Of a stretch of 13,698 nt of DNA, positions 1 to 5,725 are shown piece after piece. A program made the position numbers and the translations under genes. The DNA comes from Clostridia bacterium (lineage in GTDB: Bacteria; Bacillota; Clostridia; Christensenellales; Aristaeellaceae), in the NCBI GenBank assembly GCA_017469605.1, contig JAFUGB010000330.1, positions 1-13,698 on the forward strand. Reading direction: 5' to 3'. The notes beneath the pieces were generated by a model. It was given only the letters and a program-made list of their open reading frames with translations, had not been told where the DNA came from and ran no database searches. The first letter of the stretch is position 1. The number at the start of each line of letters is the position of its first letter.

Positions 1-5
1 CTTTT

Positions 6-14
6 ATTATATCA
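6..14 (-). promoter_or_regulatory. Possible extended -10 promoter element pointing off the left edge
   Basis: Read on the minus strand, positions 14 to 6 give TGATATAAT, a TATAAT hexamer preceded by the TGn extension. No good -35 hexamer is seen at the usual distance, which is typical of extended -10 promoters. It would start a leftward transcript whose gene lies outside the window. It could equally be a chance AT-rich match. Confidence 0.3.
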
Positions 15-131
15 TAAGTTTGCGTTTTGCGGTGCAGGGTCTCATTGCATTTTTGCACAAAAAAGCAGGGAAGATTTATGCGCCAAAGGACGAATTTTGC
101 CGTTCTCCTTTCAAAAGCATTGAAAAAACGG

Positions 132-159
132 TATAATATTGCACAAATGGAGGAGGTGC
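132..159 (+). promoter_or_regulatory. -10 element and strong ribosome binding site of the CarD-like gene
   Basis: A TATAAT hexamer lies at 132-137 and a GGAGGAGGTG Shine-Dalgarno stretch follows at 149-158, six bases before the ATG at 164. Only a weak -35 match (TTTCAA, about 109-114) is present. The very short leader between the -10 and the start codon leaves about 20 bases of untranslated RNA, so no room for a riboswitch. Confidence 0.5.
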
Positions 160-163
160 TTTT

Positions 164-664
164 ATGTATCAGCCCGGCGATTATGTGGTATATGGAGATA
201 ACGGCCTTTGCCTTGTGGAGCAGGTGGGCGTGCCTTCCTTCAATGCCGATCAGAAAACGGAATACTATTTTTTGCGCACATCGGACGACGGCAGCCGCAT
301 CTATGTGCCTACCGATACGCGCATGCCGCTGCGCGCACCCATGACAGCCCAGGAAGCCAGGGATTTCCTGGCCCAGCTGCCCGATATGCCCGCCAATCCG
401 CCCGAGCGCCGGGACCGGAAATCGGTGCTTGCCCACTACCAGGAAATGCTGCGTCCCCATACAGCCCTGGCCATGGCCCAGGTGGTCAAAAGCATCCGCT
501 TGCACCATCGTACCACGCCGGGCCGCATGAGCGGCGCCGAGGAGTTGCTGCTCAAGCGCGTTAAACACCAACTCTGCAGTGAATTGGCCAAAGCGCTGTC
601 CATTACGCCCGACGAGGCCCAGGACCTGCTGGAGCAAGCGGTGGCCGCAAAGGCAGAAAACTGA
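164..664 (+). CDS. CarD/CdnL-family transcription regulator
   Basis: The predicted protein has 166 residues, a normal length for CarD-like proteins. The N-terminal part (about 1-60) opens with YQPGDYVVYGDNGLCLVEQV and continues into a strand-rich region with YYFLR and IYVPTD. This is the Tudor-like RNA polymerase-interaction domain, known in the family to bind the RNAP beta subunit. Residues about 70-160 are helical (the segments around RKSVLAHYQEML, AEELLLKRVKHQLCSELAKAL and TPDEAQDLLEQAV) and match the family's DNA-binding helical domain. Such proteins stabilise open promoter complexes, often at rRNA and stress-related promoters. The start at 164 is set by a strong ribosome binding site; an overlapping frame beginning at 27 has no such signal. 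The gene stands alone: the next + strand gene is a broken recombinase more than 400 bases away. Family assignment is firm, the exact regulon unknown. Confidence 0.88.
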   Translation: MYQPGDYVVYGDNGLCLVEQVGVPSFNADQKTEYYFLRTSDDGSRIYVPTDTRMPLRAPMTAQEARDFLAQLPDMPANPPERRDRKSVLAHYQEMLRPHTALAMAQVVKSIRLHHRTTPGRMSGAEELLLKRVKHQLCSELAKALSITPDEAQDLLEQAVAAKAEN

Positions 665-1082
665 AAATCGCGCTTTACCGAGGTATGTGTTTTTCTTTAA
701 CCATCCGGAAACAGGTATGAAATATAGGGATCGATCAGCACCGGCAGCGGCGGCGTTGTGTGGGCCACCGAAGCCGACCAGGCCCCCCGCCTTTATTGCG
801 ATTCCCGTTTTTACAGAGACCGTGGCGGATGATCATTCCGACGAATCCGGTCAGGTGGAAACAGCCAAATAAGAACCCCCTGTTGTAGATTAAAACTACG
901 GCAGGGGGTTTGCGTATGAAGCGAAGACAAACGAAACTGGAAAAATTATCAGAAATATTCAACACCTGTTGGCGCGGAAATATAAGGCGTATCGGGCTGC
1001 GCTGAAAGACGCCGCGCTTGCTCCGCGATACTTCCCGTTCTGATACCATCTATGGAAGACATGAGCAGAGGAAGGATGCACA
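665..1082. other. Intergenic stretch between the CarD-like gene and a recombinase remnant
   Basis: No convincing gene is seen in these 418 bases. They contain a long hairpin at 874-910 and a possible 29-residue reading frame at 916-1005 (beginning MKRRQTKLEKLSEIF). That frame has a GGGGG stretch about seven bases upstream, inside the hairpin's 3' arm. The sequence from about 870 on looks lower in GC than the CarD gene, consistent with the edge of a mobile-element remnant that includes the recombinase fragment. The remainder (665-870) shows nothing recognisable. Confidence 0.5.
874..910. repeat. Long perfect hairpin (15-bp stem, 7-nt loop)
   Basis: The arm at 874-888 pairs with 896-910: AACCCCCTG against CAGGGGGTT, then two G-U wobbles, then GTAG against CTAC, around a seven-base loop ATTAAAA. 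It could act as a terminator after the CarD-like gene, although only three T residues follow on +. On the minus strand the following sequence (TTCTTATTT) is richer in T. It may instead be part of the recombinase-bearing element, where it would sequester the G-rich stretch before the ATG at 916. Confidence 0.6.
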
Positions 1083-1274
1083 ATGGCAGTTTACGGTTAC
1101 GTTCGCGTGTCCAGCACGGATCAGAATGAAGACCGGCAGGTGATTGCCCTGCATGAATTGGGCGTGGAAGATAAAAACATCTTGATGGACAAGCAATCGG
1201 GCAAGGATTTTGACCGCCCGCAGTACAGGCGGCTGCTTCGCAAATTAAAGAGCCCTTTTTCCATAATCAGTTGA
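1083..1274 (+). pseudogene. Truncated serine recombinase (resolvase/invertase family), N-terminal fragment
   Basis: The frame encodes 63 residues beginning MAVYGYVRVSSTDQNEDRQ. This is the start of a serine recombinase catalytic domain, with the nucleophilic serine expected in the Y-x-R-V-S motif at about residue 10. It continues through DKQSGKDFDRPQYRRLLRKLKS and then switches to PFSIIS and a stop. Intact members are about 190-200 residues. The rest of the catalytic domain, including the R-L-G-R motif, and the C-terminal helix-turn-helix are missing. A good ribosome binding site (AGAGGAAGG, 1067-1075) precedes the ATG, so the 5' end is original and the break is about codon 58. Without the second half it cannot form an active recombinase. 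The broken end lies directly beside a terminator and a 5'-truncated gspF, which marks a recombination scar or an assembly join. Confidence 0.85.
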
Positions 1275-1280
1275 GATATT

Positions 1281-1307
1281 AAAAAAAGCCGCTTAATCGC
1301 GGCTTTT
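1281..1307. terminator. Strong, possibly bidirectional Rho-independent terminator
   Basis: GCCGC at 1288-1292 pairs with GCGGC at 1299-1303 around a six-base loop, and flanking A runs (1281-1287) pair with T residues at 1304-1307. Read on minus, the stem is followed by seven T residues, so it fits best as the end of a minus-strand gene. Read on +, it has only four T residues. It separates the recombinase fragment from the gspF fragment, so any + transcription into the pilus cluster from the recombinase side would be reduced. Confidence 0.75.
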
Positions 1308-1310
1308 CAA

Positions 1311-2048
1311 GTGGATAGTGACCATAAACGTATTACCGAAAACAACAATCGGTGTTCGTCTCTGATCGCTATGGTGGTGGTGATCGTGCTGATCCTTTTG
1401 TGGCGCGTGCTGCCGGTATTCCGCCGGGTGCTGAGCTCCATGGGCGGCGGCATGAGCGATTCGGGCAGTGCAATGATGCGCCTGGGCGTGGCTGTGGGCT
1501 GGATTGTGCTGGCGCTGGTGGCGCTGGTCGTCATTGCCGTGATCGTTGGTATCCTGCTGATGCGCACCGAGCACCGGGAAAAGGTGGCGGCATTTATCCA
1601 GCGGGTATTCCCGCCCTATCGCAGGCTTAACAAAAAGCTGTCGGCGTCCCGGGTGGCCAGCGTGCTTTCCATGATGCTGTCCAGCGGCTTCCCCACCGAT
1701 GAGGCGCTGGAAATGACCTCCCATGTGCTGTCTGACAAGGACGCTGCCGCCAAGGTGGCCGATATCCGTGCGGGCCTTGAAAACGGCAAAACCTTTGCCG
1801 ATTCGGTCTCCGAAACAAAATTGTTTGAGGAACTGCATGACCGCATGCTGAAAATGGGCAGCGCCACCGGCTGCGAGGATCAGGTGCTGGGCAAATTGGC
1901 CGGCATTTACGAGGAGCAGGTGGAGGATGGCATTACCCGCCTGGTGTCCATCATTGAGCCCACCCTGGTGGCCCTGCTGTCTGTGGTTATCGGCGCCGTG
2001 CTGCTTTCGGTGATGCTGCCCATGGCCGGCATCCTGTCCAGCCTGTGA
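1311..2048 (+). pseudogene. 5'-truncated GspF/PilC-like inner-membrane platform protein of a type II secretion/type IV pilus system
   Basis: The readable frame has 245 residues, against about 340-400 for intact GspF/PilC proteins. Homology appears to begin near residue 18 (SLIAMVVVIV). What remains is two membrane segments (about 18-38 and 58-84), the second cytoplasmic GspF helical domain (about 105-205, with SRVASVLSMMLSSGFPTDEAL and the G-x-x-T/S-G-type segment MGSATGCEDQVLG), and the final membrane segment near the C-terminus. The first cytoplasmic domain is gone. The GTG at 1311 has no ribosome binding site and follows a terminator, so it is not an authentic start; residues before about 18 are probably not GspF. 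GspF normally anchors the assembly ATPase and pseudopilus in the inner membrane. The downstream genes continue in the same direction with short gaps, so this is the broken head of an operon. Confidence 0.82.
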
Positions 2049-2085
2049 CCGCGCTTTAAAAGTCTGACCGAAAGGAGACGGGCCG

Positions 2086-2385
2086 GTGAATAAACGGGAT
2101 ATATTCAAGCTTGCGGCCATTGCGGCCATGCTGGCGCTGGTGGTACTGGTGATCGGCCGGGTGGGCCGGGTGCAGAGCCGCGAGGAAAACGAAACGGTGC
2201 GCGAGGCCATCAAAAACGCCGCGCTCACCTGCTACGCGGTGGAGGGCGCGTACCCCGATGATATCGATTACCTGCGGGAAAACTATCGGCTGGCCTATAA
2301 CGAGGATCAGTATTTCGTCACATACGAGGCCTTTGCCTCCAACCGCATCCCCGATATCTGGGTGACCGAAAGGGGGGCAAAGTAA
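2086..2385 (+). CDS. Small pseudopilin-like membrane protein, function unknown
   Basis: This encodes 99 residues from a GTG start, chosen because AAAGGAGAC (2071-2079) lies upstream at a suitable distance. A single N-terminal membrane helix (about 7-24, FKLAAIAAMLALVVLVIG) is followed by a soluble part with TVREAIKNAALTCYAVEGAYPDDIDYL. The G-x-YP-x(n)-YL pattern resembles the segment after the long helix in GspG-type pseudopilins, where substrates or minor pilins pack. There is no canonical prepilin cleavage site (G followed by a glutamate at +5), so processing is doubtful. It starts 37 bases after the gspF fragment and ends exactly at the next start codon, so it is almost certainly co-transcribed and translationally coupled. 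A role as a minor component of the secretion or pilus apparatus is inferred from context. Confidence 0.75.
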   Translation: MNKRDIFKLAAIAAMLALVVLVIGRVGRVQSREENETVREAIKNAALTCYAVEGAYPDDIDYLRENYRLAYNEDQYFVTYEAFASNRIPDIWVTERGAK

Positions 2386-2865
2386 ATGAGAAAGTATACC
2401 CCCGTTTCCCATAATATTTCAGGCGTGTTCGTGTTCCTGCTGCTGGGCGTGTTTGCCGTGTTTTCCACCGCGATGGTGCTGCTCAGCGCCAATATATACA
2501 AGGGCACGGTGGACCGCCTGGCGGCGCATAACGGCATGCGCATCGCGCCCGTCTATGTGCGCAGCATGCTGCGTGCGGATGATGAAACAGGCAGCATATC
2601 GGTACGGGAGGAAGCGGGCGTTACCGCGGTAACAATGTATAACAACTATGACGGCGATGAATACCTGACGCGCATTTACTGCTATGAGGGAACGCTGCGC
2701 GAATGGTTTTCGGACGCTGATCGGGAGTTTGTGCCCGACGAGGGCGAAATCGTTTGCCTCTGCGATGGGCTGGCGGCGGGGATGGACTCCGGCCTGCTGA
2801 CGGTCAATCTGCTCAGCGGCGATACCTGGACCCGGGTGGATATTGCCCTGCGGGCTTATCGGTGA
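2386..2865 (+). CDS. DUF4860 family membrane protein
   Basis: The product has 159 residues. One N-terminal membrane helix (about 13-35, SGVFVFLLLGVFAVFSTAMVLL) is followed by a helix (NIYKGTVDRL) and a strand-rich domain. The latter includes YVRSMLRADDETGSISV, the central IYCYEGTLREWF and a C-terminal LLTVNLLSGDTW. The IYCYEG-x-LRE-x-F pattern and overall shape match the DUF4860 proteins found in clostridial type IV pilus/type II secretion-like clusters. The topology (one helix plus an extracytoplasmic beta-rich domain) resembles a pseudopilin, but no prepilin peptidase motif is seen. The start directly abuts the previous stop codon, with a GGGGGG run (2373-2378) as ribosome binding site. The biochemical role of DUF4860 is not known; a structural role in the pseudopilus is inferred. 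Confidence 0.8.
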   Translation: MRKYTPVSHNISGVFVFLLLGVFAVFSTAMVLLSANIYKGTVDRLAAHNGMRIAPVYVRSMLRADDETGSISVREEAGVTAVTMYNNYDGDEYLTRIYCYEGTLREWFSDADREFVPDEGEIVCLCDGLAAGMDSGLLTVNLLSGDTWTRVDIALRAYR

Positions 2866-2871
2866 GGTGAA

Positions 2872-3270
2872 ATGATGAAAACAGGCAATCGAAGCAATGC
2901 CCTGCTGGTGGAGCTTTTGATCGTGGTCATGTTCTTCATGCTGGCCGCCACCGTGCTTTTGCAGGTGTTTTCCACCGCGTCCGATCAGGGGCGCAAGGCT
3001 GGGCGCATTACCCGGGCGCTGGACAGCGCCCAGAACGTGGCTGAACGCCTGTATGCCGCAGCCGCGCCGGAAACGGCCCTGGTGGAAATGGGCTTTGTCC
3101 GGCATGCGGACGTATGGACCCGGGACGAGGGCGATTATACGATTGAGGCTGTTTCCGAAACGCAGGACCGCCCCTATGGCGTCTGGTACCAGCAGGAGGT
3201 GCGGGTGGAAATGGCGGGGGAAGAGCTGCTCACGCTGCCCTGTTCCCGGTATGAGGAGGCGCGGCCATGA
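2872..3270 (+). CDS. Prepilin-like type II secretion/type IV pilus minor pseudopilin
   Basis: The protein has 132 residues. Near the N-terminus, NALLVELLIVVMFFMLAATVLL combines a hydrophobic helix with an embedded glutamate, as in class III prepilins (typical pattern G followed by FTLIEL). Here the residue before the hydrophobic stretch is N or A rather than G. Cleavage after A would put the glutamate at +4 and cleavage after N at +5, so the site is non-canonical. The helix is followed by a long amphipathic segment (GRKAGRITRALDSAQNVAERLYAA), as in pilin alpha1, and a small beta-rich domain. ATG 2872 follows the DUF4860 stop by six bases, with GAGGTGA overlapping the end of that gene as ribosome binding site; the adjacent ATG at 2875 is an alternative start. 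The last four bases overlap the next gene (ATGA). Confidence 0.78.
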   Translation: MMKTGNRSNALLVELLIVVMFFMLAATVLLQVFSTASDQGRKAGRITRALDSAQNVAERLYAAAAPETALVEMGFVRHADVWTRDEGDYTIEAVSETQDRPYGVWYQQEVRVEMAGEELLTLPCSRYEEARP

Positions 3271-3677
3271 AGAAAAAGAGCTCCATCCGCTTCGGCCCCG
3301 GCGCGTCGTCGCTGATCCTGATTTTTGTGGTGCTTTCCATGAGCGTGCTGGGCATGCTGGCCCTGATGAACGGGCGCAATGACGCCCGTCTCAGCCAGCG
3401 CAGCGCGCAGGTGATTGAGGCGGTATACCAGCTTACCGAGCTGGCTGAGCAGCGCCGTGCCGTGCTGGACGCGCTGCTGGCGGAGCCCGGCCCCGACGCG
3501 GATATCGAGGCGCTGCTGCCCGACGGCGTATACCTGGAGGACGGCGCGCTGTGCTGGCAGGAAACCGACGGCAGCCGGGTGCTGGACTGCGCGCTGGCAA
3601 TTTTTCCATCCGGCGGCGACAACCGCATGGCCTGGGTGCGGCACGATCTGGCCGCGGAAACGGAGGAGGACTGGTAA
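3267..3677 (+). CDS. Single-pass membrane protein of the pilus/secretion cluster, function unknown
   Basis: This encodes 136 residues. A basic start (MKKKSSIRF) is followed by a G-P-G-A-S-S segment and one membrane helix (about 14-34, SLILIFVVLSMSVLGMLALM). Next comes a long charged helix (NDARLSQRSAQVIEAVYQLTELAEQRRAVLDALLAE) and a short C-terminal domain with DGVYLEDGALCW. The arrangement resembles GspK/PilX-like minor pilins: membrane helix running into a long alpha helix. No peptidase-type glutamate at +5 is present. The start overlaps the preceding gene by four bases (ATGA) and the stop is one base before the ATPase start, which argues for strict co-expression. I do not recognise a named family. 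A pseudopilus-tip or adaptor role is inferred only from topology and context. Confidence 0.72.
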   Translation: MKKKSSIRFGPGASSLILIFVVLSMSVLGMLALMNGRNDARLSQRSAQVIEAVYQLTELAEQRRAVLDALLAEPGPDADIEALLPDGVYLEDGALCWQETDGSRVLDCALAIFPSGGDNRMAWVRHDLAAETEEDW

Positions 3678-3678
3678 C

Positions 3679-4725
3679 ATGGTTGAAATGCTGAAAAAAG
3701 CCGTGGAAATGGGCGGGTCTGATGTTTTTATCGTTCCCGGCGCGTGCCCTATGGTAAAGGTGAACAACAGCTTCATCAAGCTGTCGGAGGACAGGCTGGC
3801 GCCCGATGCTTCCGAGCGCTTTGCCAGGGAAATGTATAACCTGGCCCACAGGGATTTTGCCCTGCTGGACCAGGCGGGGGATGACGATTTTTCCTTTGCC
3901 ATCCTCAATGTGAGCCGTTTCCGCTGCAATGCCTATCGGCAGCGCGGTACGGTGGCGGCCATTTGCCGCATCGTGAATTTTGAGCTGCCCGATCCGGACG
4001 GCATGGGCATCCCGCCCATCGTGATGGAACTGGCGTCCCAGCGCAGCGGTATGATCCTGGTTACCGGTCCGGCGGGCAGCGGCAAAAGCACTACCCTGGC
4101 CTGCATGGTGGACAGAATCAACGCTATGCGTGAGGCCCATATCGTGACCATCGAGGATCCCATCGAATACCTGCACAGGCACAAAAAATCCTTGGTGAGC
4201 CAGCGCGAGGTGCCCAATGACGCCGTCACCTTCTCCCGCGCCCTGCGCGCCGCCCTGCGTGAAGCGCCGGACGTGGTGCTCCTGGGGGAAATGCGTGACC
4301 TGGATACCATCCGCACGGCCATCACCGCCGCCGAAACCGGGCATTTGCTGTTGTCCTCGCTGCATACCATCGGCGCAGCCAAAACGGTGGATCGCATCAT
4401 TGATACCTTCCCGGCCGAGCAGCAGGCGCAGGTCCGTGTGCAATTATCCATGGTGCTCAAGGCCGTTGTTTCCCAGCGCCTGGTGCCTGCGGTGGATGGC
4501 GGCCGCGTGCCAGTATTTGAAGTGATGACCGTTAACGCCGCCATTCAGAACATGATCCGGGACGGCCGCACCCATCAGATCGATAATGTGATCTATGGCG
4601 GCAGCGATAAAACCATGCTGTCCATGGATACCGAGCTGCAGCGCCTGGTACGGGCAGGCCGTGTTTCCCGGGACGTCGCGCTGCTGTACGCAGTCAATCC
4701 GGATGCGCTGGCCAAGCGCATCTGA
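3679..4725 (+). CDS. pilT: PilT-like type IV pilus/secretion ATPase
   Basis: The protein has 348 residues from ATG 3679, the usual PilT length. The start is supported by GGAGGAGGA (3662-3670) overlapping the upstream gene's end; a longer frame from 3415 only shadows that gene. Visible motifs are Walker A GPAGSGKST (130-138), the Asp box TIEDPIEY (157-164), Walker B with VVLLGEMRD (199-207, catalytic E204) and the His box TGHLLLSSLHT (220-230). An AIRNLIRE-like motif, AIQNMIRDGRTHQI, starts at 288. The N-terminal PAS-like part has GGSDVFIVPG where PilT proteins usually have a SDLHI-type motif. PilT powers pilus retraction as a hexameric ring at the inner membrane. No assembly ATPase (GspE/PilB) is in view, so here it may be the only motor of the cluster or the partner of one lost upstream. 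It is the last gene of the run. Confidence 0.92.
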   Translation: MVEMLKKAVEMGGSDVFIVPGACPMVKVNNSFIKLSEDRLAPDASERFAREMYNLAHRDFALLDQAGDDDFSFAILNVSRFRCNAYRQRGTVAAICRIVNFELPDPDGMGIPPIVMELASQRSGMILVTGPAGSGKSTTLACMVDRINAMREAHIVTIEDPIEYLHRHKKSLVSQREVPNDAVTFSRALRAALREAPDVVLLGEMRDLDTIRTAITAAETGHLLLSSLHTIGAAKTVDRIIDTFPAEQQAQVRVQLSMVLKAVVSQRLVPAVDGGRVPVFEVMTVNAAIQNMIRDGRTHQIDNVIYGGSDKTMLSMDTELQRLVRAGRVSRDVALLYAVNPDALAKRI

Positions 4726-4797
4726 TCATTATGCTAACAACAGGTATGTTATAAGGGTGATTTACAAATCAAGCATCAGCATAGCTGTGGAGGAGGC

Positions 4798-4870
4798 GAA
4801 CGGGGGCGTTCTCTTTCGGAGCCCGAAAGAGAACCAGAAAGGGCCGCGCAGGCCCTTATCGTTCCCCCCA
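4798..4870. repeat. Multi-hairpin palindromic element, candidate dispersed repeat or structured RNA/terminator
   Basis: Two hairpins lie in tandem between convergent genes. The first has a perfect 12-bp stem, GTTCTCTTTCGG (4808-4819) with CCGAAAGAGAAC (4823-4834). The second has a 7-bp stem, AAGGGCC (4839-4845) with GGCCCTT (4851-4857). A G run (4802-4806) and a C run (4865-4870) flank both and could close them into a three-way structure. It lies just after pilT and before the end of the TetR gene, so it could terminate one or both transcripts, although no long T tract follows. The form is typical of REP/MITE-like intergenic repeats, but only one copy is in this window. Confidence 0.6.
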
Positions 4871-4983
4871 ATTTCTGTTTGTACAGTTTTAATTTGGAAT
4901 CAGTATTAGACGAGATTTAGTATTAATCGCAATTTTCCGTCGCAAGCGTTTCGTCATCCTGCGATAGATATCGACCAGGTAAG

Positions 4984-5604
4984 CTACGCCTTCTGCTGTG
5001 TTGCATCAGTGAAAATGGCTTTCCATACCGGCTTGAGGTAGTGATCCAGGGTTTTCAGGCAGGCTTCTGCCCGCTCCCGATCATATCCTTGCTCAATGAT
5101 ATCACGGTACATGTTCAGATGGCTCAGGATAAGCATATGGATTGCGTCCGTATTCAGCGGATGCGTTGCTACGCGCTCCATAAAGGCGACGGTGCCTTCT
5201 GTCTTGATCTGAAACGCTTTTTGGAGCCGCTCCGCCGCAGAAGAGCCTTCGCTTTTGCACAGGAGAAGACGGCACTGATCATAATGCCGAAACAGGGCGG
5301 CGAAGGTCGCATCCATTTCTTTGCTGTATGCGGAGCAAAAGGCGTCTGCTCCGCTTTTCGCTGACAGATCGGCATAAACCTGTGAAAGTGGGAGGACATT
5401 CTTTTTCACATCCTGGAACAGATCGTCAACCAGGCTGCTGAACAGCGCGTCTTTGCTTTCATAACGGGTATAGATGGCTCCTGTCGTAACGCCGGCATTG
5501 ATGGCAATGCGATGGATGGACGCGCCGCGATATCCGTGGGCCATAAATTCTGCCAGCGCGGCATCCACGATTTTCTTATCCAGCGAGTGATCCTTGTTCG
5601 CCAT
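4984..5604 (-). CDS. TetR/AcrR-family transcriptional regulator
   Basis: The protein has 206 residues, a typical TetR length. An N-terminal helix-turn-helix domain occupies about residues 8-55: KKIVDAALAEFMAHGYRGASIHRIA, then AGVTTGAIYTRYESKDALF, the characteristic recognition-helix segment. The rest is an all-helical ligand-binding and dimerisation domain (about 60-200) without a subtype I can name. TetR proteins usually repress their own and neighbouring promoters until a small molecule binds. The ATG at 5604 follows an AGGAGGA ribosome binding site (5621-5615) and a near-ideal promoter. The gene is convergent with pilT and downstream, in the same direction, of the secreted repeat protein, from which it is separated by a terminator. 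Likely targets are the secreted protein or the membrane protein nearby, which is inference. Confidence 0.9.
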   Translation of the reverse strand: MANKDHSLDKKIVDAALAEFMAHGYRGASIHRIAINAGVTTGAIYTRYESKDALFSSLVDDLFQDVKKNVLPLSQVYADLSAKSGADAFCSAYSKEMDATFAALFRHYDQCRLLLCKSEGSSAAERLQKAFQIKTEGTVAFMERVATHPLNTDAIHMLILSHLNMYRDIIEQGYDRERAEACLKTLDHYLKPVWKAIFTDATQQKA

Positions 5605-5641
5605 GAAATCTTATTCCTCCTGCATTGATATGCTATTATTG

Positions 5642-5669
5642 ATTATAATTCTTTTGAGTGTGATGTCAA
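5642..5669 (-). promoter_or_regulatory. Consensus sigma-70 promoter of the TetR gene
   Basis: On the minus strand TTGACA (5669-5664) is followed after 16 bases by TATAAT (5647-5642), both perfect consensus hexamers. Transcription would begin near 5635, giving a leader of about 30 bases with an AGGAGGA ribosome binding site. A short GCAT/ATGC inverted repeat at 5622-5633 lies near the start site and could be part of an operator, but it is too short to claim. Confidence 0.8.
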
Positions 5670-5676
5670 GCGCATG

Positions 5677-5706
5677 AAAAAAGCCCGCACCGTTTTTGAT
5701 GCGGGC
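5677..5706 (-). terminator. Rho-independent terminator of the secreted-protein gene
   Basis: On the minus strand the stem GCCCGCA (5706-5700) pairs with TGCGGGC (5689-5683) around a ten-base loop and is followed by six T residues (5682-5677). It lies 20 bases after the stop codon of the secreted-protein gene and just upstream of the TetR promoter, so the two minus-strand genes are separate transcription units. Confidence 0.85.
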
Positions 5707-5725
5707 GAGCTTGCCAAGGTTTCTG

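Noticed and set aside
27..344. 105-codon + strand frame overlapping the CarD-like start
   Set aside because: Different frame, no family resemblance and no ribosome binding site, while the CarD frame has a strong one.
3433..4443. 336-codon minus-strand open frame opposite pilT
   Set aside because: Antisense to a PilT gene with every family motif intact; H, G, R and Q-rich shadow.
4595..4909. 104-codon + strand frame crossing the end of pilT and the palindromic element
   Set aside because: Most of it shadows pilT in another frame and the rest translates the hairpin repeats; a GTG at about 4786 could open a 40-residue peptide but it has no independent support.
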